DNA of 64,000 nucleotides from Saposhnikovia divaricata (lineage: Eukaryota; Streptophyta; Magnoliopsida; Apiales; Apiaceae). The first letter of the stretch is position 1. Each line of letters starts with the position of its first letter. The position numbers and the translations under genes are program-made. Below the pieces are notes generated by a model. That model saw only the letters and a list, made by a program, of their open reading frames with translations, had not been told where the DNA came from and searched no databases. The stretch is from positions 104,152,580 through 104,216,579 of the forward strand of contig CM071595.1 in NCBI GenBank assembly GCA_036435485.1, given 5' to 3'. Below are positions 23,887 through 37,564 of the stretch, piece after piece.

Positions 23887-26800
23887 TGTAACACCCCCCA
23901 GATCCGGGGTCAGGGATCTGGTCGTTACGGTCTCAATTTCTGTCCACAATACTTGAACTTACTTTAACTCAAAATAAATTACATCTTTATGACCCAACAC
24001 AACAATATAAAACACACCCGTTATAGTCCCAGAGATGAAATCAGAGTAACAATCAAATTTTATTAATCACATTTGGAGTTCTTACAACCCAAACGAATTA
24101 CAATATAAATACATACTCTTTGCCATCCATTTGCATAAGTCATACTAGACCATATACTTGGTACTGAAAGAATGAATCTATCCTACCAATAGCTTTTCTT
24201 CGGCTCTGGTAGTCTCATCGTCCTCGCCAGCGTCGAGTGCGCCTTGTGCGAGTCATCTGGTCTAGCTGTTGTTGTGATATAATAATAAAGCAAGGGTGAG
24301 CAATAGCCCACCAACAATAATATATAACTGAACGATAATATATAACAGTTCAAAAGTATCTTTCAAACCATATGCCATGCATTTACGGAAATGATGCCAG
24401 TATAATATGAACGATGAAGTTACAAGGTAACTCAAAATGTAAATATATGTGGGAATATCTGCTATGTCGAAAATAAGCTAGATATTATCATTTATTATAA
24501 AAGAGGAACTTGCAGGAAAATATTGCAATTCCAATTATGAATACTTTTCCAATACTGCCAACAATGATAATGTTGCAGAAAATAAATGAATTTGAATGAT
24601 GAACTTATGTTGGAGTATTCACCGCGCCCACTGCCAATCTTACGATGATCAGTCGCAGATTGTACAGCTCAATTTAGATTTACTACCGGTAGAAGGAAGA
24701 ACTGACGGCTTTACTTGTCTACCGCCCTACTAGCTCTCCCCGGCCAACGGTTGGGCCAAAGGGGATGGACCGGCGCTACTCGGCCTCTTACACGACTCCA
24801 AGTTCGAAAAGAAATTCATGACTCTGAACGCAAAGTTCGTCCCCCTTTCCCCAAGTATAATACTTGTTGATAAGACTCCACAAAGTAGTCGTATCTAGTT
24901 GGAAAGGAAAATTCAACATCTTATCTCCCAAGTTGCTGCTTGTTAGAGGATACCATCTTATTCCAATAATCTTACCCCTCGAATGATGAGAAGGTTACTC
25001 AAAGATTCAATTGATAAACAGCAACCACGTTGCGAGTGAAATGAATAGTTTTACAAGATTTATGACCGGGAAGTCAACAAGATAAATAACATTGCTCAAG
25101 TAGTTTCCCCTATAATATGGAAGTTTAAGCGAGCATTTAAATCCTTTTAAAATAGATTTAAATGAAAAATAAAAGAGTTGGGAACCTTTCCTTGATAAAA
25201 TAGTCGTAAAAAGACTCCGAAATATTTTACATAATGTTTGGAGATGAAAGATAATCTCCAAATAATATAAATCATTTTAAAAAGAATTTAAAAGAATTAA
25301 ATAAATATTCCAAGAATATTTATTAACTCAATAATAATTACGGAATATTAATAAATCATAATATTGCTCGTAAGTAATCCTCAAATGAATATATAGAATT
25401 ATTTACTAAATAAATCACTCATTAAATGAATATTCGAAATAATATTCATTAATAATTAGACTCCAATAAGTATTTAAAATAATATCCAATAAATGAGTCA
25501 AACTTTAAATGAATATTTGAAAATAATATTCATTTAATAAATAATCTTCTAAATGAATATCCAAATAATATTCATTTAGTAATCAAAACTTTAAAGGAAT
25601 ATTCGAAATAATATCCCTTAAGTAATTAGAACTTCCAATGAATATTTTAAAATAATATTTATTAAGTACATAAACCTTAAATGAATATTCGAAAGTAATA
25701 TTCATTTAATAAATAACATTCTAATGAATATCGAAATAATATTCATTAAATAATCAACTCTAAATGAATATTCGAAACTAACATTCATTTAATATCTCTC
25801 GACTGAGATAATACTCGAATAACATTCCTCGAAAGATTTCCAAGTAATTGATACTTTATGGAAATATAAATAACGTTTAATAATAACATTCCTCAGATAA
25901 ATAATAATCTGTCGTTGGAATCCCTCCGGGTTTCCACGACTATCTATATCTCAAAATACTGACTCCCGGTCTATATTTAAGAATGAATACATATGCCCTT
26001 CACTAAGGGTCTTACCAAAACAATCCGGCTTATAACTGATAATTCGTATCTAGTCTATAAGCCAATATCAATTCAGGGAACAGGTATCATAATATAATTT
26101 GACAATAGGCATGCATGCTATGGCATATGTATCAGAAACAACAGATATACATATTATCACAACAACAGTTCCAAGGTATTGGAAACTTGCCTGGTACTCA
26201 GGTGTGGGTGAAGATAGCGTGTCCTGGGTCTGCTCGAGGATCTATAAAACAATCAGAACATTCGATATTAACCACTTAACACCTTTTTAAGAGTCTAAGT
26301 ATAAACTTCACTTAAGTCGAAACACGATTTCGAATTATCTTGTTATACACCTTTTAGTGTAACTCTTTTTTTATTACCGATACGATCCGACATTTGTTCG
26401 TTATTACGACATGTCATCATACCCACACTCGGTATATACTTAAGTCGTATAAGCTCTAAAGTTGATCGATTACGAACCGAGATTATACCTCGAGTTTTAT
26501 CGCTCGTTTTCTAAGTGTTTTACCAAAGTTATAACCAAGCGGGTTTTTAGGGGTTCGTTCGCGTTTAACTTCGATTCAAACATTTTTATAAAATCAGAAA
26601 ACGATCCGTTTGATATGAGGTTTTCTCTCACACCTTCATTTTTACCTCTATTATTTAATTACCAAGATTTGCCACTGACTTACGTATTTTACGAGGGTTC
26701 AATTTCAGTTACGAACTTTCGTTTACGGTTTCGAACTACTTTTAGTAAATCGGCCGTAAATTCTAAACCGTAAGTCCATTTCACACGTTTTTTATATCAA

Positions 26801-28421
26801 AACGAAGCTTGGAACATTATCTATCTCATCATGGCAAAATACAACACTGGACAGTGAGTTCATGCTACTTTGATGCACGGTTTTTAAAGATTATCGAAAA
26901 TTCGGCATTACGACGGCTATGTTTGCACGATTTCCAAAGTTTTCACATCACCGTGAATCAATCAAGCACTACACCCCATCCATTCTAACACATGATAACA
27001 TCATGACAAGTCTAACAACATCTCATCGCAACCATCTCATGGATCACAATCCAAACAACAACCATAATCAACTAATAACATAGATCTAAGCATAACATAG
27101 CATACTAACACTAAATCATCCATAAAACTCATAAAATCTCAAAATGGTACCAAGGGTTTTTGGAGCTTGTTACCTTCCTTAGAGAGTGATATATCCTTAT
27201 CAAGCCTTGATATATCCTTATGTGACCTTAAGCTAGCTAGATCAATCAAAAGAAACATAAAAATCAAAGGTTAGTTCATAAGAACACTATTCACCCTCAT
27301 CTTTGTTGATTGTTTTGAAAATGGAAACAAAGGAATTTGGGCTTGAAATTTCTAGGAGATTAGTTTTATGAAATATAGGACTCACCATAAAAATTACAAG
27401 ATCAAATGATGGTTGGAAGTGGGATTTCCCCCTTGGAATTTATGCAAAAGTCGAATGGAAGTAAAAGAGAGAGATGTGTTTTGCTTGGTTTGTTTTGTTC
27501 AATTATGCATCAAGTGGATGAGCCTTGGATAATATCTCATCTCTTTTTACTTTAATAAAGTGATGATGCACTAGATGATGTATTTTTGCAAGACATGTGT
27601 TGTGTTTTGGATGGTTATAAGCTAACTAAATGGTTTGCTTTCTAAGTACTAGTTTCCTTGCTAAGTATGCTAGTTGCATGAGTCATCACTTGGTTTGCTA
27701 GATATTTTCCACCACTACATGCATGTATCTTGATTCCCTGCTTGTTTCTTTGTCCGTTTATTGCTCGTTTCGATTGATCGTTCGTAGGAATATCTCACGG
27801 ATTTCTAATTAGGGTTTACCGGAAATCTTCTTAATATTACTACTATCATTCTCCATCTTTCTTACTAACTTTCGAATTCAAATTCCTTAAATCCTTAAGT
27901 CTATCAGTGTCCAGGGAACTCTCGGAGAAAATAAAAGTGCGATTTTTCAGAATCCGACAGCTTTTACATACACTTATTTTCCCCCTGGATCACTAATACG
28001 AACTCGGAAATCCGTTCCGAATACTTCTATATAGTGTCGTCTCATAATATTCTCATTTCCACCAAAAACACTATTCATTCTATATTCTTCCTTTATTCCC
28101 TATATTTGTGACAATGTCCTTGTTATTTCTCGGGCGTTCCTTAACCCTTTCACGGAACCACTGGACTAATCGTTTTCGATCTGGATGACACGAAAATATT
28201 CTCCTGCTTGGAATTGCCATATCTTATTCCCCTAGGAGATAGATTATTCTTACCTAAGTTGTCAACCCAAAATATTCTTCATGGCATATAAACATTTGAA
28301 TCCAAATCTATTCATTTCATTCATTATCTCAATTGTTACATCCTAGTCGTAATCACTATTCACCATTACCTCAGTACATAATAAAAAGTTTTAATTATAT
28401 CCAAAATTTGGGGTTCTTACA
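23887..28421 (-). mobile_element. Solo LTR, copy 2 (same family as 10895-14807)
   Basis: A 4.5-kb unit starting TGTAACACCCCCCAGATCC and ending GGGGTTCTTACA, flanked by TAGGG at 23882-23886 and 28422-28426. It shares landmarks with copy 1: AGCAAG.GTGAGC near 24290, ACGATGATCAGTCGC near 24645 and ACTACCGGTAGAAGGA near 24681. AATATTCATTTAATAA-type words recur between 25270 and 25800. No coding domain. It sits inside the minus-strand Helitron. Confidence 0.8.
25270..25800. repeat. Diverged short tandem repeat, AATATTCATTTAAT type
   Basis: Around ten irregular copies of the motif AATGAATATTCGAAATAAT (and its partial inverse) within solo LTR copy 2. The motif is partly self-complementary, so single strands could fold. 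Confidence 0.65.
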
Positions 28422-28455
28422 TAGGGGTTTAACCAAACTACAAATTATACCCCAT

Positions 28456-28460
28456 TTCGC
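28456..28460. other. Target-site duplication TTCGC, left copy
   Basis: TTCGC precedes the copia 5' LTR and follows the 3' LTR at 36882-36886. Confidence 0.9.
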
Positions 28461-29648
28461 TGATAGTGTTAGTGCCCTAGAGACAATGTAGTTGTGCTTC
28501 TAGGAAAGACTATTTTGTTATTTGATGATTAAGTTCTATGGATTATTCTACATTAATTTATTATGTCTTAATTTACTGCGATATAAATGTTAGAGTAATA
28601 AATGTCCTTGGAATATGGAACACGTATTCTATATCTTTAAGTACGTGACTTAAAAATGAGATTATAAGAATAGTGTTTATATTCCTAAATATCCCTAATC
28701 GAGCATTATTAATATGGGACATTTATAATGCATAAAGATTAGTATGTTTGTTGACTGATGACCACATCTCATTGGTCATAGGTATAGTGATACTAAAGTC
28801 AAGAACATAGGTGCATATATATTCTACATGGCACTGGATTGACCCACAGTGAGATTCTACATGTTGATAATGTCATTAGAAAGACTCACAGTGAAAATGG
28901 TGTAATGATCCTTAAATTTGAGATCATTATATTTCTATACGAGGATTAATATACTTTGACTACATTAAAAGTTACCTTTGACCGGGTGATGATAAAAGTG
29001 GACATCGGGTATATTATGAGTCATATGAGAAATATGAATGATAGATATAGGATTTAACCCTCCTATTATTAGGAGAGATATTATTGGCCTCTTGATTGAG
29101 TGAGACTATGAAAAATGCATGGCCATGCTCAAATATTGATTTGTTTTAATAGTCTACTCATTGATCAAGGAAACCCGGATTAAACGTTGAAGAGGATGAC
29201 AAATAACATGCCTCGAGTTTAATCTATAATATTTGGTTAAAGGGATTATATTACATGGAAACATTAATCACAAAAGGTTTAATTCAATCACCAGTTATTA
29301 TTATTACTTGGGTAGCAATGATGTATTACTAGATGCCGCTCATTGTTTACGATTTTCAATTAGATTTAAAATTTTTGCCAACGTAATAGTAACCTATAGG
29401 GTCACACACAAAGAACGCTTGAATGAGAAATAATTTAAATTATGAATTTAAATTATATAAGTAATTTGTTCTATTTATAATATTAATTAAGTATGACTTA
29501 ATTAATTAATTAAATAGAAAAATGGAATTACTTCAACTAAGTCCGAAATTAGTTATTAATTAATTAAGTGAGACTTAATTAAATAATAAATTGGAATTTC
29601 GGATTAGTATTAATTATAATTGGATTATAATTAGAAAACTAATTCTTT

Positions 29649-29693
<45 letters not shown>

Positions 29694-30047
29694 CTTTATG
29701 GCTGATTTTATTTGGGGGTTAAAAAAAACAAGTTTTACAAAACCCTAGCCGTTCTTGAGAGAAAGAAAGAAGATAGAGAGAGAAGCAATTTTCGGGTGCT
29801 AGTACACATCAATCCTTCAAGAAAAGCGTTCGTGTGGATACCGGTAGAGCGTAGATCGCGAAAGCGGGATGCGTGGTGATTCAAGTAGCTAGGATCTCTA
29901 ATTGTCATCCGTTCATAAAAGCTTCTTTAAGGTAATCATCTAACTCCGAATTAAATATCATGTTTTTGCATGGATCCTGCGGTAGGGTTTTGATTTTTAT
30001 TCTTTTTCGCGTTTAATTCTGCTGCGTTTGATGCTCGAAACCCTTCA
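28461..30047 (+). repeat. 5' LTR of the copia element
   Basis: Starts TGATAGTGTTAGTGCCCTAG and ends GAAACCCTTCA. It carries (TC)n(TA)n near 29650-29693, where the 3' LTR has only (TA)n. Confidence 0.95.
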
Positions 30048-30065
30048 ATGGCATCAGAGCTACTT
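30048..30065 (+). promoter_or_regulatory. Primer binding site, initiator tRNA-Met type
   Basis: ATGGCATCAGAGCTACTT directly follows the LTR. It resembles the TGGTATCAGAGC site complementary to initiator tRNA-Met used by most plant copia elements. Confidence 0.75.
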
Positions 30066-31904
30066 GCAAAAACGTTTTAATTCGGTTGTATGTTACAGTT
30101 TTGATATATACACGATCATGTTTGATGATTGTCATGTGTGATGCGTTGATTTTAATATATATGTATAAACTATATGTTAATGATGATTGAGTTGATCATA
30201 TGATGATTATATAATCTGTATATATACTGATATATATGATTTATGTTTGTTCTTGATATGGGGATTGTATACGATACAATTTCTGTATACGCTGCGCAGA
30301 TTTGGTGAAATCTGTGTTCAGTGTCCGATTTTCGCAAACGATATATGTTTTCTGACTAGAAACGAGCGTCTGAACAAAACAGATAGCATAGCTATCATCG
30401 ACTCGCCTGTAAGGCGTTTGACGCCGTTTAGTGCCTGAAAACGGCGATTTATTATTATCAGAATTTGATTCTGATTTTCTAATTTTTGCGTTATATGATT
30501 TCTTTGATTGGATCATCTGAAATATGATATGGTTACATGTTCTTAATTGTTATATGAGCATGGTGATTGGTTATGGCCCTAAGACCAATAGGATAGTGGT
30601 TTTGATTTTATGGTTTGGTTTCTAAATACGACTTGCATGTCGTTATTCCTTGTAATTGATAAATCTCGAATGTAACTCGAGTTCATCTTGTAAGTTTATT
30701 AGTGTAACATGTTTTTTCAATTATTCAATGTAACTATTAAAGAAGACAAGAAGAACAAGGAAGCAAGGAGGCGATTCCCCACGAAGAGGCAATGGAGAAG
30801 ACATGCATGTATTTAAATTGTATTTTGTTAACCACCATAGATTGACCTTGATCTTTTCATTAGCTTGAAAAGATCACATAGGATGGGCCATAACCAAACA
30901 CATTTATTTTATGCACTTTACATATATATGAATGTATGCGATACAATGTATGTGTAGAGATAAAGATGCATGTTTAATTAGATTAATCCTGTATGTATTA
31001 GATACGACACTCATGCCATGCCTGCTAAACAAGATAAAATCTGTAACGATTCAAGATTTTAAAATTAACAAACGATCATGAGATTCTTGTGTTTATGAAA
31101 TATGGATTTTTAAAACACGAAATTAAATATGGATTTTTGATATCTAAAATTGGGATTTTTTGACAAAAGCGAATATGCGTATTCGTAAGGTTAATGGGTA
31201 TTAATTGTGACCATTGGGATCCTCCATCTACCTGGGAAATGAACAATTTAAGATGTCAATTTGAAATATTTGGTTCAAGGAAAAACTGAGGATCTCTTTA
31301 TGATGTGATCATGATCGTTATAAATTTTCTAAACCCCTTAACAAAATATTAAGTTTTAATCAGATGCTTTCCAATGAATGAACACTCATCGAATCCTAGA
31401 TCGATAAGGGGAAGGGCTGTCAGTGGCAGGGGACTCCTGTCTATCGTGGTGAGATGCGACGAATATAAACGGTTATATTTGGCCGTTGTATCATTGGGTC
31501 TAACTTAACTGAGTCGTCATAATAAGGTGAAAATAAACGGTTATATTCAACTATTATGAACTTAGAAGCATAGAGTTTGGTTAAAAATCTATTAGATAGA
31601 TAAGATCAATCGTTGTTCACCAAACTATCCAAGAATTATATATGATATAATTGACAACTGTTGTCTACCTAAATAATTATGTTTTAAGGACTACCAGTGG
31701 TTGACTTAGGACATGACGAAATATGGATCTTGGCTCACTAGAAAGATTTATCGGATATTCTTTCCGAATTAATAGTAAGGGCTATTAATTTGATAAAAAT
31801 AGTGGGAGATATATATTCTAAATATATATGAATAATCACTTGAACATAAATTAATAATACCGTAGACTAATTATTTTATGCATTTTAACATTGTGGATAT
31901 TCAA
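30066..31904 (+). other. Copia leader, no gene
   Basis: About 1.8 kb between primer site and gag remnant without a supportable frame. Long untranslated leaders occur in some plant copia lineages; it may also hold decayed sequence. Confidence 0.5.
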
Positions 31905-34900
31905 ATGACAAACAACTCAAATAAACTTCTCTGTACGATCAGTCCTTGAGAAGGACAAGATGACAAGAACAAACTTCCTCGATTGGCAATGGAAAGGCAA
32001 GAAGAGGATTGAATCCAAATCTAATGCTAATCCAAGACAAACTCCTAAAAGGGCTTTGATGCCTACAGGAGGTGTTGCAAAAGGTGATTGTCACTATTGC
32101 ATGAAGTCGGGTCATTGGAAGAGAAACTGTTAAAATTATTTGGAGGATCTAAAGAAACTGAAGGCTGTTCAGATTTCGGATTCATGTATTTATGTTATAG
32201 AAGTTAATTTATCTCCTTCTACATCATGGGTATTGGATACTGGATGTGGTTCCCACATTTGTATGAATGTGCAAGAACTTTGAAGGAGTAGGATTTTGGT
32301 GAAAGGAGAAGTCGACCTACGTGTTGACAATGGAGCAAAGGTTGCTGCCTTAGCTGTAGGGACTTATTATTTATCGTTGCCCATCGGGCTTATTTTAGAA
32401 CTTGAGAACTGTTATTACGTGCCTGCGATTTGCAGAAACATTATTTCCGTTTCTTGTTTGGACAAGATTGGTTTTTCATTTTTGATTCAGAACAATGGTT
32501 GTTCGTTTTCGTTCAATAATGTTACCTATGGGGTTGCACATTTGTTTAATGGTTTATATGTTTTTGATCTTGATATTCCTGTCTATAATATAAATAACAA
32601 ACGTCTAAAGACAAATGACTCAAATCACACATACCTCTGGCACTGTCGTTTAGGCATTATAAATTAGAATCGCATTTCCAAATTACATAGGGATGGATAC
32701 TTGGATATGTTTGATTTTGAATCATATGAAGAATGCGAACCATGTCTCATTGGTAAAATAACTAAAGCTTCTTTTACCGGTCAAGGTGAGAGGGCCACCA
32801 ATGATTGGAATTGATACATAGTGATGTATGTGGTCCAATACGTACGATGGCAAGAGGTGGTTTTTATTATTTCATAACCTTTACTGATGATTTTAGTATA
32901 TACGGATATGTGTATCTTTTGAAGAACAAATCTGGATCATTTAAAAAAATTCAAAGAGTATAAGGCTGAAGTTGAAAAGCAATTAAGCAAAAGTATTAAA
33001 ACTCTACGATCTGATCGTGAGGGAGAATACTTAAGCTTGGAATTCAAGAATTTCCTAAAGGAGTGTGGTATCGTATCACAACTCACTCCTCCTGGAACAC
33101 CACAATGGAATGGGGTGTCTGAAAGGAGAAATCGTACCTTGTTGGACAAGGTACGATCGATGATGAGTCATGCGGATCTTCCAATCAGTTTCTGGGGTTA
33201 TGCCCTAGAGACGGCTGCACAAACACTAAACCGAGTTCCTTCAAAATCGGTTCAAAAGACACCATACTGATAAACGTAATAGCATGTCATTTATGAAAGT
33301 TTAGGGATGTGAAGCGGTTGCGAAACTCTTGGTCTCTAATAAGCTAGGACCGAAATCAGATAAATGTAATTTTGTAGGATACCCATTAGAAACTAAAGGG
33401 TATTATTTCTATAAACCTTCTGAGAACAAAGTGTTTGTTGCTCGAACGGTTGTGTTTCTAGAGAATGAACTGCTTTCTAAGAAAAATAGTGGGAGGACAA
33501 TAGATCTCGATGAGGATCGAGAACTACAAAATAATGTTGAACCAGAGTTGGAACATGAGCAAAATGAGACTCAAGATGTTGAGAACAATACTGCTAAAGA
33601 AACACAGGTCATTCGTAGATCTAGTAGGATTCGTCATGAGCCAGAGAGATATTATGGATTTCTCCTGACTCAAAGTGGCATGTGATGCTTGTAGATAATG
33701 ATGAGCCTCTCACCTACAGGATGCTATGAATAGTCCAGATTCTGAGAGATGGCTGGAGGCCATGAAATCTGAGATGGATTCCATGTATGAAAACCAAGTA
33801 TGGACTTTGGTTGAACCACCTAATGGGGTAAAACCCATAGAGTACAAGTGGGCTTTCCAGAAGAAAACTGACATGGATGGAAATTTACAGACCTACAAAG
33901 CAAGACTAGTGGCGAAAGGTTTCAAGCAAATTCATGGTATTGACTATGATGAAACTTTCTCACCAGTAGCTATGGTCAAATACATCAGGATTTTGCTTGC
34001 GATAGCAGCTTATTATGACTATGAGATCTGGCAAATGGATGTCAAGACCGCTTTCTTAAATGGGAGCTTAGAAGAGGATGTGTACATGACACAACCTCAG
34101 GGTTTTGTCGATTTGAGGTTTGCTAGAATGGTTTGTAAGTTGCGACAATCCATTTATGGATTAAAGCAGGCCTCTAGAAGATGGAACATCCGTTTTGATG
34201 AAATAATCAAAGAGTTTGGCTTCATACAAAATGAGGATGAACCGTGTGTTTACACAAAGGTTAGTGGGAGCCATGTGGCATTCCTAGTATTATATGTAGA
34301 TGACATATTACAAATAGGGAATGACATTCCTTCTCTACAGGCTGTAAAGACTTGGTTGGGAAAAAGTTTCTCGATGAAAGACTTAGGCGATGCTACCTAC
34401 ATCTTAGGGATCAGGATCTACAGAGATAGATCTAAAAGATTAATCGGCTTAAGTCAGAGTACATATATTGACAAAGTATTGCATCGTTTTGGGATGAAAG
34501 AGGCAAAGATGGGATATGTCCCAGTGTCTCATGGGATAGCGATCTCAAAGGAAAACTGTCCTATATCATCAGATGATAAGGACCGTATGAGTGAAGTACC
34601 ATATGCTTCGGCAATTGGTTTTATAATGTATGAAATGATATGTACTCGTCCAGATGTCTCGTATGCTTTAAGCATGACGAGCAGATACCAGTCTAATCTA
34701 GGTGAGGGTCACTGGACAACTGTCAAGAATATTCTTAAGTACCTTAAACGGACTAAAGATTCGTTCTTGATATACGGAGGAGATGGAAAGCTGGTTGTAA
34801 GAGGTTACACATATGTTAGTTTCCAGACAGATAGGGACGATTCTGTGTCCTAGTCTAGATTCGTGTTTTGTCTAAATGGAGGTGCTGTAAGTTTGAAAAG

Positions 34901-35282
34901 TTCAAAGCAAGAGACAGTAGCTGATTCTACAATGGAAGCTAAGTATATTGCTGCCAATGAAGCAGCCAAAGTGGTTGTTTGGATTTGGAAGTTTATTACA
35001 GGACTTGGTGTGGTTCCATCGATCGCAGATCCAGTTGATCTGTATGGCGATAACAATGGAGCCATTGCGCAGGCTAAGGAACCAAGGTCCCATTCCAAGG
35101 CAAAGCATATACTTAAGAGATATCACCTTCTTCGAGAGATAAATGAAAGAGGAGATATAGATATATGTAAAGTGCATACTAATGATAATATTGCGGATCC
35201 ACTGACTAAGGCTTTGTCGCAGCAAAAGCACAAAGGTCATACTAGTTCCATGGGTATTAGATACATGGGTGATTGGCTCTAG
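31905..35282 (+). pseudogene. Copia gag-pol polyprotein, disabled
   Basis: Gag start (SVLEKDKMTRTNFLDW, to about 31986) jumps directly to WKGKKRIES and a zinc knuckle CHYCMKSGHWKRNC (about 32090-32130), so most of gag is deleted. The protease follows with WVLDTGCGSHIC (about 32229-32264); integrase spans about 32620-33270 (SDREGEYLS; LTPPGTPQWNGVSERRNRT). RT is the long frame 33726-34853 with LYVDDILQIG near 34290. After one TAG at 34851-34853, RNase H (SSKQETVADSTMEAKYIAAN; DNNGAIAQAKEPRSHSKAKHI) ends at 35282. Other stops occur at 32130, 32283, 32666 and 33268. Each RT-RNase H lesion is a single change, consistent with recent death. Confidence 0.9.
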
Positions 35283-35296
35283 TACAAGTGGCAGAT

Positions 35297-36479
35297 TGAT
35301 AGTGTTAGTGCCCTAGAGACAATGTAGTTGTGCTTCTAGGAAAGACTATTTTGTTATTTGATGATTAAGTTATATGGATTATTCTACATTAATTTATTAT
35401 GTCTTAATTTACTGCGATATAAATGTTAGAATAATAAATGTCCTTGGAATATGGAACACGTATTCTATATCTTTAAGTACGTGACTTAAAAATGAGATTA
35501 TAAGAATAGTGTTTATATTCCTAAATATCCCTAATCGAGCATTATTAATATGGGACATTTATAATGCATAAAGATTAGTATGTTTGTTGACTGATGACCA
35601 CATCTCATTGGTCATAGGTATAGTGATACTAAAGTCAAGAACATAGGTGCATGTATATTCTACATGGCACTGGATTGACCCACAGTGAGATTCTACATGT
35701 TGATAATGTCATTAGAAAGACTCACAGTGATAACGGTGTAATGATCCTTAGACTTGAGATCATTATATTTCTATACGAGGATTAATATACTTTGACTACA
35801 TTAAAAGTTACCTTTGACCGGGTGATGATAAAAGTGGACATCGGGTATATTATGAGTCGTATGAGAAATATGAATGATAGATATAGGATTTAACCCTCCT
35901 ATTATTAGGAGAGATATTATTGGCCTCTTGATTGAGTGAGACTATGAAAAATGCATGGCCATGCTCAAATATTGATTTGTTTTAATAGTCTACTCATTGA
36001 TCAAGGAAACCCGGATTAAACGTTGAAGAGGATGACAAATAACATGCCTCGAGTTTAATCTATAATATTTGGTTAAAGGGATTATATTACACGGAAACAT
36101 TAATCACAAAAGGTTTAATTGAATCACAAGTTATTATTATTACTTGGGTAGCAATGATGTATTACTAGATGCCGCTCATTGTTTACGAATTTAAATTAGA
36201 TTTAAAATTGTTGCCAACGTAATAGTAACCTATAGGGTCACACACAAAGAACGCTTGATGGAGAAATAATTTAAATTATGAATTTAAATTAAATAAGTAA
36301 TTTGTTCTATTTATAATATTAATTAAGTATGACTTAATTAATTAATTAAATAGAAAAATGGAATTACTTCAACTAAATCCGAAATTAGTTATTAATTAAT
36401 TAATTGAGTCTTAATTAAATAATAAATTGGAATTTCGGATTAGTATTAATTATAATTGAATTATAATTAGAAAACTAAT

Positions 36480-36529
<50 letters not shown>

Positions 36530-36881
36530 TTATGGCTGATTTTATTTGGGGGTTAAAAAAAACAAGTTTTACAAAACCCGAGCCGTTCTTGAGAGAAAGA
36601 AAGAAGATAGAGAGAGAAGCAATTTTCGGGTGTTAGTACACATCAATCCTTCAAGAAAAGCGTTCGTGTGGATACCGGTAGAGCGTAGATCGCGAAAGCG
36701 GGATGCGTGGTGATTCAAGTAGCTAGGATCTCTAATTGTCATCCGTTCATAAAAGCTTCTTTAAGGTAATCATCTAACTCCGAATTAAATATCATGTTTT
36801 TGTATGGATCCTGCGGTAGGGTTTCGATTTTTATTCTTTTTCGCGTTTAATTCTGCTGCGTTTGATGCTCGAAACCCTTCA
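35297..36881 (+). repeat. 3' LTR of the copia element
   Basis: Nearly identical to 28461-30047. It is preceded by AGTACAAGTGGCAGAT, the purine-rich priming region, and followed by TTCGC. It contains a (TA)n run at about 36485-36526. Confidence 0.95.
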
Positions 36882-36886
36882 TTCGC

Positions 36887-37043
36887 TTATTATAGTATTA
36901 TTTTAGGAAGGTGTTAACAATTATTTTGAAAGGTGTTAACCAACCAACCAACTATGTGATGCACGGTTTTCTTAAATTTAAATAATATTATATATATTTT
37001 AATAATCATTTATCTCATATATATTACTTAATAAAATATTGAC

Positions 37044-37088
<45 letters not shown>

Positions 37089-37564
37089 TATTAAAAATAT
37101 TCATTTAATTATATGATATATTGTTCGAATTATGACTATATTTTGTCATAATAATATAAATATAAATGGAAGTATCATATATATTTGCATTCAAATTTTT
37201 GTTGATATTGTCATAATCAAATTATGATTCCATAATAATCCCTAATGTAATATTTGTCTAAAATAGAATTTCATATTAATTTGTAATCTTGTGAATTTTT
37301 TATTTCCAAGTAATGAAAGTGTCTAACAAAGTTGGGTGTAGGTGAAGAATTTTAATTCAAATATAATTAAAATAGTATGTAATTGAATATTAATTGGAGT
37401 GTAATTAAAATAGTTTGTTAGTAAGTAAAATAAAAATTTATATGTATTTTAATTTATTTTTTCATTTTTGGAAGGTGTTAACAAACTTTTTGGGAAGGTG
37501 TTAACCAACCGACCAACCAACCAATTAATTATACCCTATTTCGCTTATAATAGTATAGTATAGA
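36887..37564 (-). repeat. 5' portion of the minus-strand Helitron
   Basis: AT-rich, non-coding. It contains two related blocks, GGAAGGTGTTAACAA..GGTGTTAACCAACC at about 36904-36953 and 37470-37522, each next to a Helitron-5'-like word (GCTTATTATAGTATTA and GCTTATAATAGTATAGTATAGA). This suggests a doubled 5' end. An (AT)n run lies at about 37049-37083. Confidence 0.6.

Larger units (their letters stand above)
28461..36881 (+). mobile_element. Ty1/copia element with paired LTRs and a disabled polyprotein
   Basis: A complete 8.4-kb insertion with LTRs 28461-30047 and 35297-36881, an initiator-Met primer site at 30048 and the TTCGC duplication. Domain order protease, integrase, RT, RNase H identifies Ty1/copia. 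The LTRs differ by only about 25-30 positions seen by eye, so the insertion is fairly recent. The gag is internally deleted and the polyprotein has several stops. Flanking sequence is the 5' end of the minus-strand Helitron. Confidence 0.92.
23579..37564 (-). mobile_element. Helitron (minus strand), split by two nested insertions
   Basis: Read on the minus strand it begins TCTATACTATACTATTATAA (5' end at 37564) and ends with a hairpin (CCCATGC / GCACGGG) and CTAG at 23579-23582. It lies between A and T, as Helitrons do. It holds the solo LTR 23887-28421 and the copia element 28461-36881; without them it is about 1.0 kb, so it is non-autonomous. The flanks 23578 and 37565 join into a continuous repeat whose uninterrupted paralogue is at about 38010-38060, confirming both ends. 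No Rep/helicase text is present. Confidence 0.85.

Noticed and set aside
26462..26773. 103-residue frame in solo LTR copy 2
   Set aside because: No domain and no equivalent recognised in the other two copies.
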